Below, in pieces: positions 18,082 through 25,693 of a DNA stretch of 32,250 nt. Position 1 is the stretch's first letter; the number at the start of each line of letters is the position of its first letter. Below the pieces are notes generated by a model, which saw only the letters and a list, made by a program, of their open reading frames with translations, made no database searches and was not told the origin of the DNA. The translations under genes were made by a program, and so were the position numbers. The stretch lies in contig JANXWZ010000199.1 in the NCBI GenBank assembly GCA_025350865.1, positions 1-32,250 of the forward strand, in the 5' to 3' direction. This DNA is from Rhodanobacteraceae bacterium (GTDB taxonomy: Bacteria; Acidobacteriota; Terriglobia; Terriglobales; Acidobacteriaceae).

Positions 18082-19527
18082 ATGGGAAATGAAGTCGGAA
18101 TCTCGAGACGAGATGTGCTCCGGACCGCCATGCTTGGCGCCGGAATGGCTGTCTCCCGGCCGCTGCGGGTGGGCGCACCGCAGGTCAAGGTGTTCGATGT
18201 GGCGAAGTTTGGCGCGGCAGGCGATGGCAAAACGCTGGATAACGCCGCGATTCAACGTGCTATCGACGCGGCTGCGGCCTACGGTGGCAAAGCACAGGTG
18301 CTGGTGCGCGGCGGCAGGAAGTACCTGACCGGGACGTTGGTGCTGAAGGGTGCGATCGACTTCCATCTCGCGGACGATGCTGAACTGCTGGCCAGCACTC
18401 GCCGCGAGGACTATCTGGGCGGGCTGGCGAACTCGTCCGACGCCGACAGGATGGCCAGCGCGGGTGGGGCACTCATCGTTGCGACCGGGGCGAAAGGGTT
18501 GAAGATATCGGGCACTGGCAAGCTCAATGGCCGGGCTAAAGAATTTATGACCGGCTACGACGAGGCGGGCGAGTGGTGGCTCCCGAAAGACTTTCGTCCA
18601 AAGATGTTCGTGTTGACCGAGTGCCACGATCTCGAGGTGAGGGATATTACGTTTGGCGACGCGCCGAGCTGGGGCCTGCACATGCTGGGCTGCGATGGCG
18701 TCCTTGTGGACAACGTGAAGGTGCGGAATCTGCTGGACGTGCCGAACTGCGACGGAATTGATCCCGATCACTCGCGCAACGTCGAGATCAAAAACTGCGA
18801 TCTTGTCTGCGGCGACGATGGCATTGTGGTGAAGGCCAGCCGGCAGACGAAGGACTACGGTACGTCGGCAAACATCCATGTGCGGGACTGCACGATCGAG
18901 ACCCAGGATGCCGGGCTGAAGATTGGCACGGAGACGACGTCCGATGTCCACGACGTGTTATTTGAAAGCTGCAAGATCAAGACCAGTTCGCGTGGCATTG
19001 GAATCCAGCTTCGAGATGAAGGAAGTGTATACAATGTGCGATTCAAGGACATCGAGTTCGAGTCGCGCTACTACTCCGACCCCTGGTGGGGACGCGGCGA
19101 GGCGATCTCGTTGACGGCCATGCCTCGCAAGGCGGGACTGAAAGTTGGCACGATGCACCACATCTCCATCGAGAACGTGACGGGCCGTGCAGAGAACAGC
19201 GTGCGAATCTGGGGCAGTCTAGAGAGCCGGATCCATGATGTAACGCTGGATCGCGTGGACGTTACGCTGGATCGGTGGACGAAGTACAAGGGTGGCGTCT
19301 ATGACAATCGACCGTCAGCCGCCGGGGTTGAGGAACATCGGACGGTCGGGTACAGCATTCGCGACGCAGATAACGTGACGCTGCGGGATTGCAAGCTGAA
19401 GTGGGGCGCGAATCGGCCGGAGTATTTTGGCGAGGCGATTGAGTCGAAGAGTTGTACGGGGTTGAAGGTGGAACGGTTTGAGGGCGAGGCGGCGAGGGCC
19501 GGGTTGAAGCGGGAGGTGGCGTTGTGA
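18082..19527 (+). CDS. GH28-like (polygalacturonase-fold) right-handed beta-helix protein, exported
   Basis: 481 residues. The N-terminus SRRDVLRTAMLGAG looks like a twin-arginine signal (RR near 9-10, hydrophobic stretch to ~25). A pectate-lyase-like entry motif VAKFGAAGDGKT follows, then the parallel beta-helix. GH28 acids are visible: Asp224 in NCDGID (family NTDG) and Asp245-Asp246 in CGDDGIVVK. The family's GHG histidine segment is missing; after GDDG the chain goes to YGTSANIHVRDC and DAGLKIGTE. So it is a divergent GH28-like enzyme, plausibly acting on pectin side chains or another uronic-acid glycan, and exact chemistry is open. AGGA lies ten bases before the ATG. Its TGA overlaps a GTG start for the next gene, a possible two-gene carbohydrate operon. 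Confidence 0.85.
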   Translation: MGNEVGISRRDVLRTAMLGAGMAVSRPLRVGAPQVKVFDVAKFGAAGDGKTLDNAAIQRAIDAAAAYGGKAQVLVRGGRKYLTGTLVLKGAIDFHLADDAELLASTRREDYLGGLANSSDADRMASAGGALIVATGAKGLKISGTGKLNGRAKEFMTGYDEAGEWWLPKDFRPKMFVLTECHDLEVRDITFGDAPSWGLHMLGCDGVLVDNVKVRNLLDVPNCDGIDPDHSRNVEIKNCDLVCGDDGIVVKASRQTKDYGTSANIHVRDCTIETQDAGLKIGTETTSDVHDVLFESCKIKTSSRGIGIQLRDEGSVYNVRFKDIEFESRYYSDPWWGRGEAISLTAMPRKAGLKVGTMHHISIENVTGRAENSVRIWGSLESRIHDVTLDRVDVTLDRWTKYKGGVYDNRPSAAGVEEHRTVGYSIRDADNVTLRDCKLKWGANRPEYFGEAIESKSCTGLKVERFEGEAARAGLKREVAL

Positions 19528-20687
19528 TTGGTGTCGGAGTAAAGGGCAAATACGGAGATTCTGGCTTTGCCAGAATGACGGCGTTGGTCGTATTTGCCGC
19601 TGGGGCAAGTGCTGGTGCACAGCAGATGAAGCCCGTGCAGCCTTATCCGGTGCAGCGGGTGGAGCAGCATGCAGAGGTGGCTCCGAAGGCTGAGGTCTTC
19701 AAGGTATTTCAGTTTCCGGCGGATCAGATTCCGCGGATCGATGGCGACGACTCGGATTGGAAGATGGTGCCGGAGAGCTACTCGATCGGGCTGAACAAGA
19801 TGTCGGACGACGAGCATAAACATGCCACACCGGATGCGAAGGATCTGGATGTCCACGTCAAAGTGGGTTGGGTGAAGGGGCTGAACCGACTGTATTTCCT
19901 CTATGAGGCGTATGACAACTTCTGGGATTTCTCCGACCCCGGGCTCCACAACGATACGTTTGAGATTGTGGTGGATGGAGATCGATCCGGGGGGCCGCTG
20001 ATCCCGCAGTTCCGCAATAACGCCGATCAGGAGGAGTATGACGCGCACTTCTCGATGCACGGTGTGCAGGCGCAGAACTACCACATCATGACCCCGCATG
20101 AGGGCAAGGACTGGGCACTGGCGTGGGGTTGCCAGCCGTGGGATAAAGAGCTTCCGTGGGCTAACCATGCGCAGAAGTACAACTTCAAGCATGGCGAACC
20201 AGGGAAGTATATCCTCGAGTTTTACATCACGCCGTTTGACTATGCGGGTTGCGAAGGGCCGGAGAGGGCTGTGGAGTCGAAGCTGTTTGAGGGCAAGACG
20301 ATTGGGCTGTCGTGGGCGGTGATCGACTACGACGGCAGTGAGAAGAACAACGGGTTCTGGAATCTGGGTCTCGAGCACACGATGTACGGCAACGCGACTT
20401 TGCTGCGGGAGTTCAGGCTGATGCCGTTGGAGGGTTCGCTGGCACCGAAGATTGCGGCTCGCTGGAGCTTCAAAGTGCTGGATATGCAACGGCGTCTGGT
20501 GGCGTTTGAGGATGAGTCGGTGGGGGCTACCAGCTGGAAGTGGGATTTTGGCGACGGGGCTAGTTCGACCGAGCAGCATCCGCTGCACACCTATGCCAAG
20601 GCTGGGCAGTATGTGGTCGCGTTGTATGTGGAGGGGCCGGCGGGTAAGGCACGGATGTCGAAGATTTGGGATGTGACGGTTCGGTAG
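19524..20687 (+). CDS. secreted CBM9-like and PKD-domain protein
   Basis: Two starts compete. GTG at 19524 overlaps the upstream stop (GTGA) and gives 387 residues; ATG at 19575 gives 370 residues that begin directly with a signal-peptide-like stretch (MTALVVFAAGASAGAQ), and lies inside a hairpin repeat. From ~residue 50 a CBM9-like domain follows (IPRIDGDDSDW, then DLDVHVKVGW, LYFLYEAYDN, NDTFEIVVDGD), the type used for carbohydrate binding. Residues ~318-387 are a PKD domain with the hallmark WDFGDGASS and HTYAKAGQYVV. No hydrolase motif is seen. As partner of the GH28-like enzyme it probably binds the same polysaccharide outside the cell. The ATG start is favoured by the signal peptide, GTG by coupling. 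Confidence 0.8.
   Translation: MIGVGVKGKYGDSGFARMTALVVFAAGASAGAQQMKPVQPYPVQRVEQHAEVAPKAEVFKVFQFPADQIPRIDGDDSDWKMVPESYSIGLNKMSDDEHKHATPDAKDLDVHVKVGWVKGLNRLYFLYEAYDNFWDFSDPGLHNDTFEIVVDGDRSGGPLIPQFRNNADQEEYDAHFSMHGVQAQNYHIMTPHEGKDWALAWGCQPWDKELPWANHAQKYNFKHGEPGKYILEFYITPFDYAGCEGPERAVESKLFEGKTIGLSWAVIDYDGSEKNNGFWNLGLEHTMYGNATLLREFRLMPLEGSLAPKIAARWSFKVLDMQRRLVAFEDESVGATSWKWDFGDGASSTEQHPLHTYAKAGQYVVALYVEGPAGKARMSKIWDVTVR
19556..19579. repeat. interspersed hairpin repeat, copy 1 (overlaps gene start)
   Basis: ATTCTGGC-TTT-GCCAGAAT is a perfect 8-bp hairpin (19558-19576), preceded by AG and followed by GAC. The same frame AGATTCY...RGAATGAC recurs at 28830 and 29967. Here the ATG within AATGAC is a candidate start codon. 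Confidence 0.75.
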
Positions 20688-20698
20688 AGGCGAAGACG

Positions 20699-20757
20699 GT
20701 CGTTTGCTCCCGCAAACGATACCCCACCCTGCGGCAAAAGCGCCGCGAGGATGGGGC
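20699..20757. repeat. double-hairpin intergenic element between convergent genes, probable bidirectional terminator
   Basis: The first hairpin is TCGTTTGC-TCCC-GCAAACGA (20700-20719). The second runs from CCCCA at 20722 to TGGGG at 20756 with an inner GCGGC/GCCGC stem and an A-rich loop. The element fills almost the whole 79-bp gap between the convergent CBM9/PKD and oxidase genes. It lacks a long U-tract, so it may be a REP-like element doing a terminator's job. Confidence 0.6.
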
Positions 20758-20766
20758 ACCCGGACG

Positions 20767-22209
20767 CTAGGCGTAGCGGAAGAGGGCCTTGAAGCCGAAG
20801 TCCATGTGGTTCTGGATGTGGCAGTGGAAGAGGGTCAGACCCGGCTGGTCGGCGGTGAAGTCGACTGTGGCACGGCCGTACATGGGGACGACTACGGTGT
20901 CCTTGAAGAGGCCGGAGATGGCCTTGCCGTTGATCTCGGTAAGTTCGAGGTTGTGGCGATGCAGGTGCATGGGGTGGGCGTCGTCGGTCCGGTTGCGGAA
21001 GACGAGGCGATAGCGCTGGCCCTGGGTGAGGACGAACTCATTTTCGTGAGGGTAGGGTTTTCCGTTGACGAGCCAGGTATTGAATTTCCCGGAGCCGCTA
21101 GGGATTTTTTCGAACAGCATTTCAATAGTGTGGTCTGGAGCCTTGGCAGACGCGGCGTTGGCGAAGACGGAGTAGTCCCAGCGCAGCGTTGAGGGGGCCT
21201 TCCAGAGTGGGGTCTTGTGCTGGTTAGCGTACTCGACGAGGATGCCCATGCCGGCTTCGCGGACCTGGTCGGCTGTTTCGCCGAGGATCCAGACGCCGGG
21301 GTTGTTCATCTCGACGATGGCGTCGATGCGCTCGCCCGCGCCGATAAAGAGGGTTTCGACCGCCGTAGGGGTGGGGACGGGGTTGCCGTCCAGGGCGACG
21401 ACCTGGAACTTGTGGCCAGGTAGCGCAAGGCGGCGGTTTTCAATAGCCGACGCATTGAGGATGCGTAGCAGGATGCGTTGACCCTGCTTTACGCGGATGG
21501 GTTCACCAGCTCCAAGCGACTTGTCGTTGATGCTGTAGGTGATAGAGGTAACTTCGAAGCCGTTGGCGTTGGTGTTCATTTTCGAGACGTCGGGCTTTTC
21601 CGGCATGGGGTCGACCTGGCCCTGCTCGTCGGTGTCCATCAATTGCGTGGTGAAGAAGGGTTCCCAGTCGCGGAGGGCGAGGAAGATCTCCTGGTCGTAT
21701 TGGCCGGGATCTGCGCCGTCGATGATGAGGAAGCCGAACTGGCCGGTGTAGGCACCCTTGTGCAGGTCGGATTCCGCCATGGCGTGCGAGTGGTACCAGC
21801 GGCTGCCGGCGGGTTTGGGCGCGAACTGGTAGCGGCGGCGCGATTGCGCAGGCACCACGGGGGTGCCCTCCTCGTCGACGCCATCTACCTCTGCGGGTAT
21901 CACGAGGCCGTGCCAGTGGACGAGCTCGGGGACGTCGGTGGCGTTGATGACGTCCACAATCGTCGGCTTGCCCTCTTTCATCCGCAGGATCGGGCCGGGC
22001 GCCATGCCGTTGTAGCCAATCGTCGACAGGATGCGTTCGGGGGCAAGTTCAACCGTAACGGGGGAGATTTTGAGCGTGATATCCGCGGGGGGGCCTGGGG
22101 GCGCGGCGGCGGGCGCGGATGGCATAGCCATCTGGCCGGGCGCTTGGGCGCGGAGCCGGGGTGCGGCGAAGGCGAGGCTCGAAAGTTTCAGGAAGTCGCG
22201 CCGCTGCAA
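20767..22209 (-). CDS. three-domain multicopper oxidase (laccase-like), Tat-exported
   Basis: 480 residues. MQRRDFLKLSSLAFA is a twin-arginine signal, used for exporting folded cofactor enzymes. All four copper motifs are present: HWHG (His98, His100), WYHSH (His140, His142), HPMHLHRH (His412, His415, His417) and HCHIQNHMDFGF (His462, Cys463, His464, His468). The position ten after Cys463 is Phe473 instead of Met, so the type 1 copper lacks an axial thioether. Multicopper oxidases oxidise phenols or metal ions and reduce oxygen to water. A His/Met-rich insert typical of CueO copper efflux oxidases is not obvious, favouring a laccase-like role. TTG start: no in-frame ATG nearby, and GAGGAGA lies nine bases upstream. 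Monocistronic, divergent from the DUF4159 cluster. Confidence 0.92.
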   Translation of the reverse strand: MQRRDFLKLSSLAFAAPRLRAQAPGQMAMPSAPAAAPPGPPADITLKISPVTVELAPERILSTIGYNGMAPGPILRMKEGKPTIVDVINATDVPELVHWHGLVIPAEVDGVDEEGTPVVPAQSRRRYQFAPKPAGSRWYHSHAMAESDLHKGAYTGQFGFLIIDGADPGQYDQEIFLALRDWEPFFTTQLMDTDEQGQVDPMPEKPDVSKMNTNANGFEVTSITYSINDKSLGAGEPIRVKQGQRILLRILNASAIENRRLALPGHKFQVVALDGNPVPTPTAVETLFIGAGERIDAIVEMNNPGVWILGETADQVREAGMGILVEYANQHKTPLWKAPSTLRWDYSVFANAASAKAPDHTIEMLFEKIPSGSGKFNTWLVNGKPYPHENEFVLTQGQRYRLVFRNRTDDAHPMHLHRHNLELTEINGKAISGLFKDTVVVPMYGRATVDFTADQPGLTLFHCHIQNHMDFGFKALFRYA

Positions 22210-22540
22210 TGGCTGGAGTCTCCTCAGGCTTAGACGCGCCGAAATAGCGTGCGTTGAGGGGATGGTCTCATGCTGGGGTCGGTTTGCTCAAGGAAATGTC
22301 GAGCGGCAATTTGATCCGGCGCACGATTCAGGGGTCCTTCGCGGCTGGCGGAGCAGAATGAAATTTGGGAAGGCTGCAGGTCGATTTCATGAGGCGAAAA
22401 TCCAGTCTGCCTGAAATGGGCCGACCTGAGACAAACGGCTGGGGAGCACGTCTATACAGGCAAGACACCGTATCAGTGGAACGCACGACACCTCTCATCT
22501 GGTATTCTCGCGCCATCGATGACGTTAAGGGGGATCCCCG
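22210..22540. other. 331-bp divergent intergenic region
   Basis: Between the minus-strand oxidase and the plus-strand DUF4159 cluster; it must hold both promoters. The oxidase ribosome site is at its left end and AAGGGGGA (22527-22534), six bases before the DUF4159 ATG, at its right end. I see no clear sigma-70 box pair, palindrome or small gene. Confidence 0.6.
22219..22225 (-). promoter_or_regulatory. Shine-Dalgarno fixing the TTG start of the multicopper oxidase
   Basis: On the minus strand GAGGAGA lies nine bases before TTG at 22207-22209, which is followed at once by the twin-arginine motif. This decides the start codon. Confidence 0.7.
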
Positions 22541-23341
22541 ATGAAGCTCTGGAAAGCTTTGACGTACGCAGCGATCGCAGCGGTATGCTGCACCGGCTTG
22601 TACGCGTTTCAGCGCACCGCAGACTGGGGCTATCAGCCCGCTACGAGCAATGTCAAGGCTGAATTTTCCTGGTCGCGCCTGCGCTTCAACTCCAACATGG
22701 GATCCTATGGTGGATACGGCGGCTATGGGTATGGACGCGGTGGCGGAAACTGGTCGCGGGACTATCCCAAAGCGGACCGTCAGTTTTTGATTGCGCTCAA
22801 TCGGCTGACGCGGGTTCAAGGGCGGCCCACGGAGCAGGTCGTAAACCTGGATACGGATGAGATCAACAACTATCCGTGGGTCTACGCGGTGATGGTGCAT
22901 ACCTGGACGTTCACCGACGATCAGGCGAAGCGGCTGCGAGAGTATCTGCTCAAAGGCGGTTTCCTGATGGTGGACGATTTCCACGGGACGCAGGACTGGG
23001 AGAACTTTATGACCGGCATGCGGCAGGTCTTCCCGGACCGCCCTGTCGAAGACCTGACGGATAAGGACGAGATCTTCCACGTGCTCTACGACATGGACGA
23101 CCGCTTTCAGGTACCGGGCGAGCAGTACATCCGCTCCGGACGAACCTACGAGAAGGACGGCTACGTTGCGAAGTGGCGCGGCATTCGCGACGACCACGGA
23201 CGCATCGTCGTGGCGATCTGCCACAACATGCACCTGGGCGACGCATGGGAGTGGGCTGACGATCCGGAATATCCGGAGCAGTTTGCAAGCATGGCGTTCC
23301 GCGTCGGACTGAACTACATCGTGTATGGGATGACTCACTAA
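22541..23341 (+). CDS. exported DUF4159 domain protein
   Basis: 266 residues with an N-terminal hydrophobic signal (~4-23, ending LYAFQ). The rest is a DUF4159 domain: RTADWGYQPA and FSWSRLRFN near the start, DYPKADRQFLIALNRLT near 80-97, then INNYPWVYAVM and LREYLLKGGFLMVDDFHG near 130-150, and NYIVYGMTH at the end. This domain has a class I glutamine-amidotransferase-like (flavodoxin-like) fold without the catalytic cysteine and is regularly found with MoxR, DUF58 and VWA genes. A Gly/Tyr-rich loop (GSYGGYGGYGYGRGGG) interrupts the N-terminal part. The gene opens the cluster, 60 bp before the membrane VWA gene. AAGGGGGA six bases upstream supports the ATG. Role unknown, presumably structural in an envelope complex. 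Confidence 0.88.
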   Translation: MKLWKALTYAAIAAVCCTGLYAFQRTADWGYQPATSNVKAEFSWSRLRFNSNMGSYGGYGGYGYGRGGGNWSRDYPKADRQFLIALNRLTRVQGRPTEQVVNLDTDEINNYPWVYAVMVHTWTFTDDQAKRLREYLLKGGFLMVDDFHGTQDWENFMTGMRQVFPDRPVEDLTDKDEIFHVLYDMDDRFQVPGEQYIRSGRTYEKDGYVAKWRGIRDDHGRIVVAICHNMHLGDAWEWADDPEYPEQFASMAFRVGLNYIVYGMTH

Positions 23342-23351
23342 CTACAGTTTT

Positions 23352-23370
23352 TAGTTGGTAGTTGGTAGTT
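23352..23370. repeat. heptanucleotide tandem repeat (2.7 units)
   Basis: TAGTTGG twice, then TAGTT, in the 60-bp gap between the DUF4159 and VWA genes. AACTAC at 23340-23345 can pair with GTAGTT units, so the transcript could form a small hairpin here. Confidence 0.8.
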
Positions 23371-23401
23371 TCCACAAGGGCTAGCGGGGTGCTTTGGCTG
23401 C

Positions 23402-25693
23402 ATGTTTGAGTTCTTTTTTAAGTACCCCATAACGGTGTTCACCAAGGGCAAACTTGTCCTGCTAGGTGCGTGGCCGGGATGGTTGCTGGCGGTGCTGATT
23501 CTGGCAGTGGCCGGTGGGCTTGCATCGCTGATTTGGTATCGCCTGAAACGGTTGGAGCCGGTAAAGGATGTCTCGGCGGCAACCCAGATGCGCAGAGCAG
23601 CGGGCATATGGGGTATGCAGACCGCGCTGCTGGCGCTGGTGTTGCTGTTGCTGTGGCAACCGGCGATCGTGGTTGCGGAGCTGAAATCGCAGCAGAACCT
23701 TATCGCGGTGCTGGTGGATGGCTCGCGCAGCATGGCGATAGCGGACAGTGGCTCGGACGGGAAGGCGTTACGTGAAGCCGCGGCGTTTGGTGTGCTGAAG
23801 GGTGGCATGCTGGCGGGTTTGCAGAAGCGCTTCCAGACGCGCGTCTACCAGATGAACGCAGGCCTTAAACGAGTGGATAAGGTGGATCAGGTGCAGCCGA
23901 CGGGAACCGCAACCCACATCAACGCTGCGCTGAAACAACTGGCGGCTGAGACCAGCGACCTGCCGGTTGGAGCTGTGGTCGTGTTGAGCGATGGAGCAGA
24001 AAACAGCGGCGGGATTGACCTCGAAACCGTGAGCGCGCTGCGTAATCGGCGGCTGCCGGTGCACACGGTCGGCTTCGGCAAGGAGCAGGCGACGCACGAC
24101 GTTGAGATTGAGGATGTGAGTGTGGCACCGCGAGCGATGGCGGAATCGCGAATGCGCGCGACGGTCAGCGTGCGGCAGTTCGGTTATCAGGCCACGAAGG
24201 TCGCGCTGACCGCCAGGGACGGCGAGAAGGTGCTGGCAGCGAAGGAAGTGACGTTGCCCGCAAACGGGATTGTGCAGGCGGAGACGATGTTTTTCAACGC
24301 GGGAGCGGCGGGGGTTCGGCGAGTGACGTTCGCCGTGGCGCCACTGCCGGGCGAGGAGAATGTTGCCAACAATTCCGTCGCGCGACTGATCAGCGTGAAC
24401 GGGGACAAGCGGCGAATCCTGTACGTGGAAGGCGAGCCGCGCTGGGAGTACAAGTTCATCCGGCGTGCAGCCGATGATGACAAAGAGCTCGCGGTTGTGA
24501 CCATGTTGCGGACGACGGAGAACAAGATTTACCGGCAGGGAATCAGCGATCCGACGGAGCTTGCGGATGGATTTCCGAATAAGGCGGAGGACCTGTTTCG
24601 TTACGACGGGATCATCATCGGGTCGGTGGAGGCGGGATACTTTTCGCCTCGGCAGCAGGAGCTGCTGCGCGAGTATGTCGACCAGCGGGGCGGCGGAGTG
24701 CTGTTTCTGGGCGGACGATATGCGCTGTCGGATGGCGGCTGGGGCGCGTCGGGAGTGGGTCAACTGATGCCGACCTTCCTCCCGAACTCGAAGGATACCT
24801 TCCATCGCGATGCGGCGTTTGCCCAACTTACCGCGGCAGGGGCGGACAGCCCGGTGATGCGGCTGGTCGATGATCCGGGCAAGAATGTGGAGCGGTGGAA
24901 GACCCTGCCGTACCTGATGGACTACCAGGACCCCGGCAACCCGAAGCCGGGTGCGACTGTGCTCGCCGAGATGACCACGCCCGGTCACCCCAAGATGCCG
25001 CTGCTGGTGACGCAGAGCTATGGCCGCGGACGAACTGGGATTATGGCGACATCGGGCTCATGGCGATGGCAGATGAGCGGGGCGCTGGGCGATCCTTCGC
25101 ACGACCTGTTCTGGCAGCAGCTGCTGCGCTGGGTTGTGGCGGATTCGCCGGGGCGCGTAGTGGCTTCGATGCCCGAGGTTCGGCTGATGGACGACGGACA
25201 TTTGAAGGTGACGGCTACGGTTCGAGACAAGGCGTATGTACTGGCACCGGATGCGAAGGTGTCGGTCCATATGATCGGTCCGGACAATAGCTCTTCGGTG
25301 GTGGACCTGGCTCCGGTCCCGTCGACGCCGGGCAGCTTTGCGGCGGATTGGACGGCGGAGAAACCGGGGGCCTACGTCGCGGAAGTAACCGCAGCGCGGG
25401 GAGCAGATGAGTTAGGACGCGACGTGCTGACATTTGAGCGGCAGGATGGTGTGGCCGAGAATTTCCACACCGAACAGAATCGGGAGTTACTCGAGAAGTT
25501 AGCCAGCGAGACCGGCGGACATTACTGGGGAGCTAACGAGTTAGATAAATTGTCGAGTGAAATTTCCTTCTCGGAAGCGGGAATTTCCGTTCGGAATACA
25601 AAAGAGCTTTGGAATATGCCAATTGTCTTTCTGGTCTTGCTTGGCCTTATGGCCGGCGAGTGGTTGTTGCGGCGGAAGTGGGGCATGATATGA
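23402..25693 (+). CDS. membrane VWA / glutamine-amidotransferase-like protein
   Basis: 763 residues. Two N-terminal membrane helices (~25-45 and ~72-90) precede a von Willebrand A domain with a MIDAS site: Asp106, Ser108, Ser110 in DGSRS, the threonine in TGTATH, and SDGAENSGG. A beta-sandwich follows (~225-330), then a GATase-like domain (~375-560: YDGIIIGSVEAGYFS, LREYVDQRGGGVLFLGG) lacking the catalytic cysteine, and a third helix at ~739-757 (IVFLVLLGLMAGEWLL). This is the usual architecture of the large envelope partner of MoxR/DUF58/BatA clusters. The VWA domain likely faces the periplasm and binds a divalent cation. No strong ribosome site precedes the ATG. Its stop overlaps the next ATG (ATGA at 25690). 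Confidence 0.88.
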   Translation: MFEFFFKYPITVFTKGKLVLLGAWPGWLLAVLILAVAGGLASLIWYRLKRLEPVKDVSAATQMRRAAGIWGMQTALLALVLLLLWQPAIVVAELKSQQNLIAVLVDGSRSMAIADSGSDGKALREAAAFGVLKGGMLAGLQKRFQTRVYQMNAGLKRVDKVDQVQPTGTATHINAALKQLAAETSDLPVGAVVVLSDGAENSGGIDLETVSALRNRRLPVHTVGFGKEQATHDVEIEDVSVAPRAMAESRMRATVSVRQFGYQATKVALTARDGEKVLAAKEVTLPANGIVQAETMFFNAGAAGVRRVTFAVAPLPGEENVANNSVARLISVNGDKRRILYVEGEPRWEYKFIRRAADDDKELAVVTMLRTTENKIYRQGISDPTELADGFPNKAEDLFRYDGIIIGSVEAGYFSPRQQELLREYVDQRGGGVLFLGGRYALSDGGWGASGVGQLMPTFLPNSKDTFHRDAAFAQLTAAGADSPVMRLVDDPGKNVERWKTLPYLMDYQDPGNPKPGATVLAEMTTPGHPKMPLLVTQSYGRGRTGIMATSGSWRWQMSGALGDPSHDLFWQQLLRWVVADSPGRVVASMPEVRLMDDGHLKVTATVRDKAYVLAPDAKVSVHMIGPDNSSSVVDLAPVPSTPGSFAADWTAEKPGAYVAEVTAARGADELGRDVLTFERQDGVAENFHTEQNRELLEKLASETGGHYWGANELDKLSSEISFSEAGISVRNTKELWNMPIVFLVLLGLMAGEWLLRRKWGMI

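Noticed and set aside
19299..20759. 486-codon open frame on the minus strand
   Set aside because: It lies antisense to the well-supported GH28-like end and CBM9/PKD gene, has no ribosome site, and its Arg/His/Leu/Pro-rich product looks like a reverse reading of GC-rich codons.
22328..23338. 336-codon open frame on the minus strand
   Set aside because: Antisense to the DUF4159 gene, which has a clear domain and ribosome site.
23768..24988. 406-codon open frame on the minus strand
   Set aside because: Antisense to the membrane VWA gene; Arg- and His-rich product without motifs.
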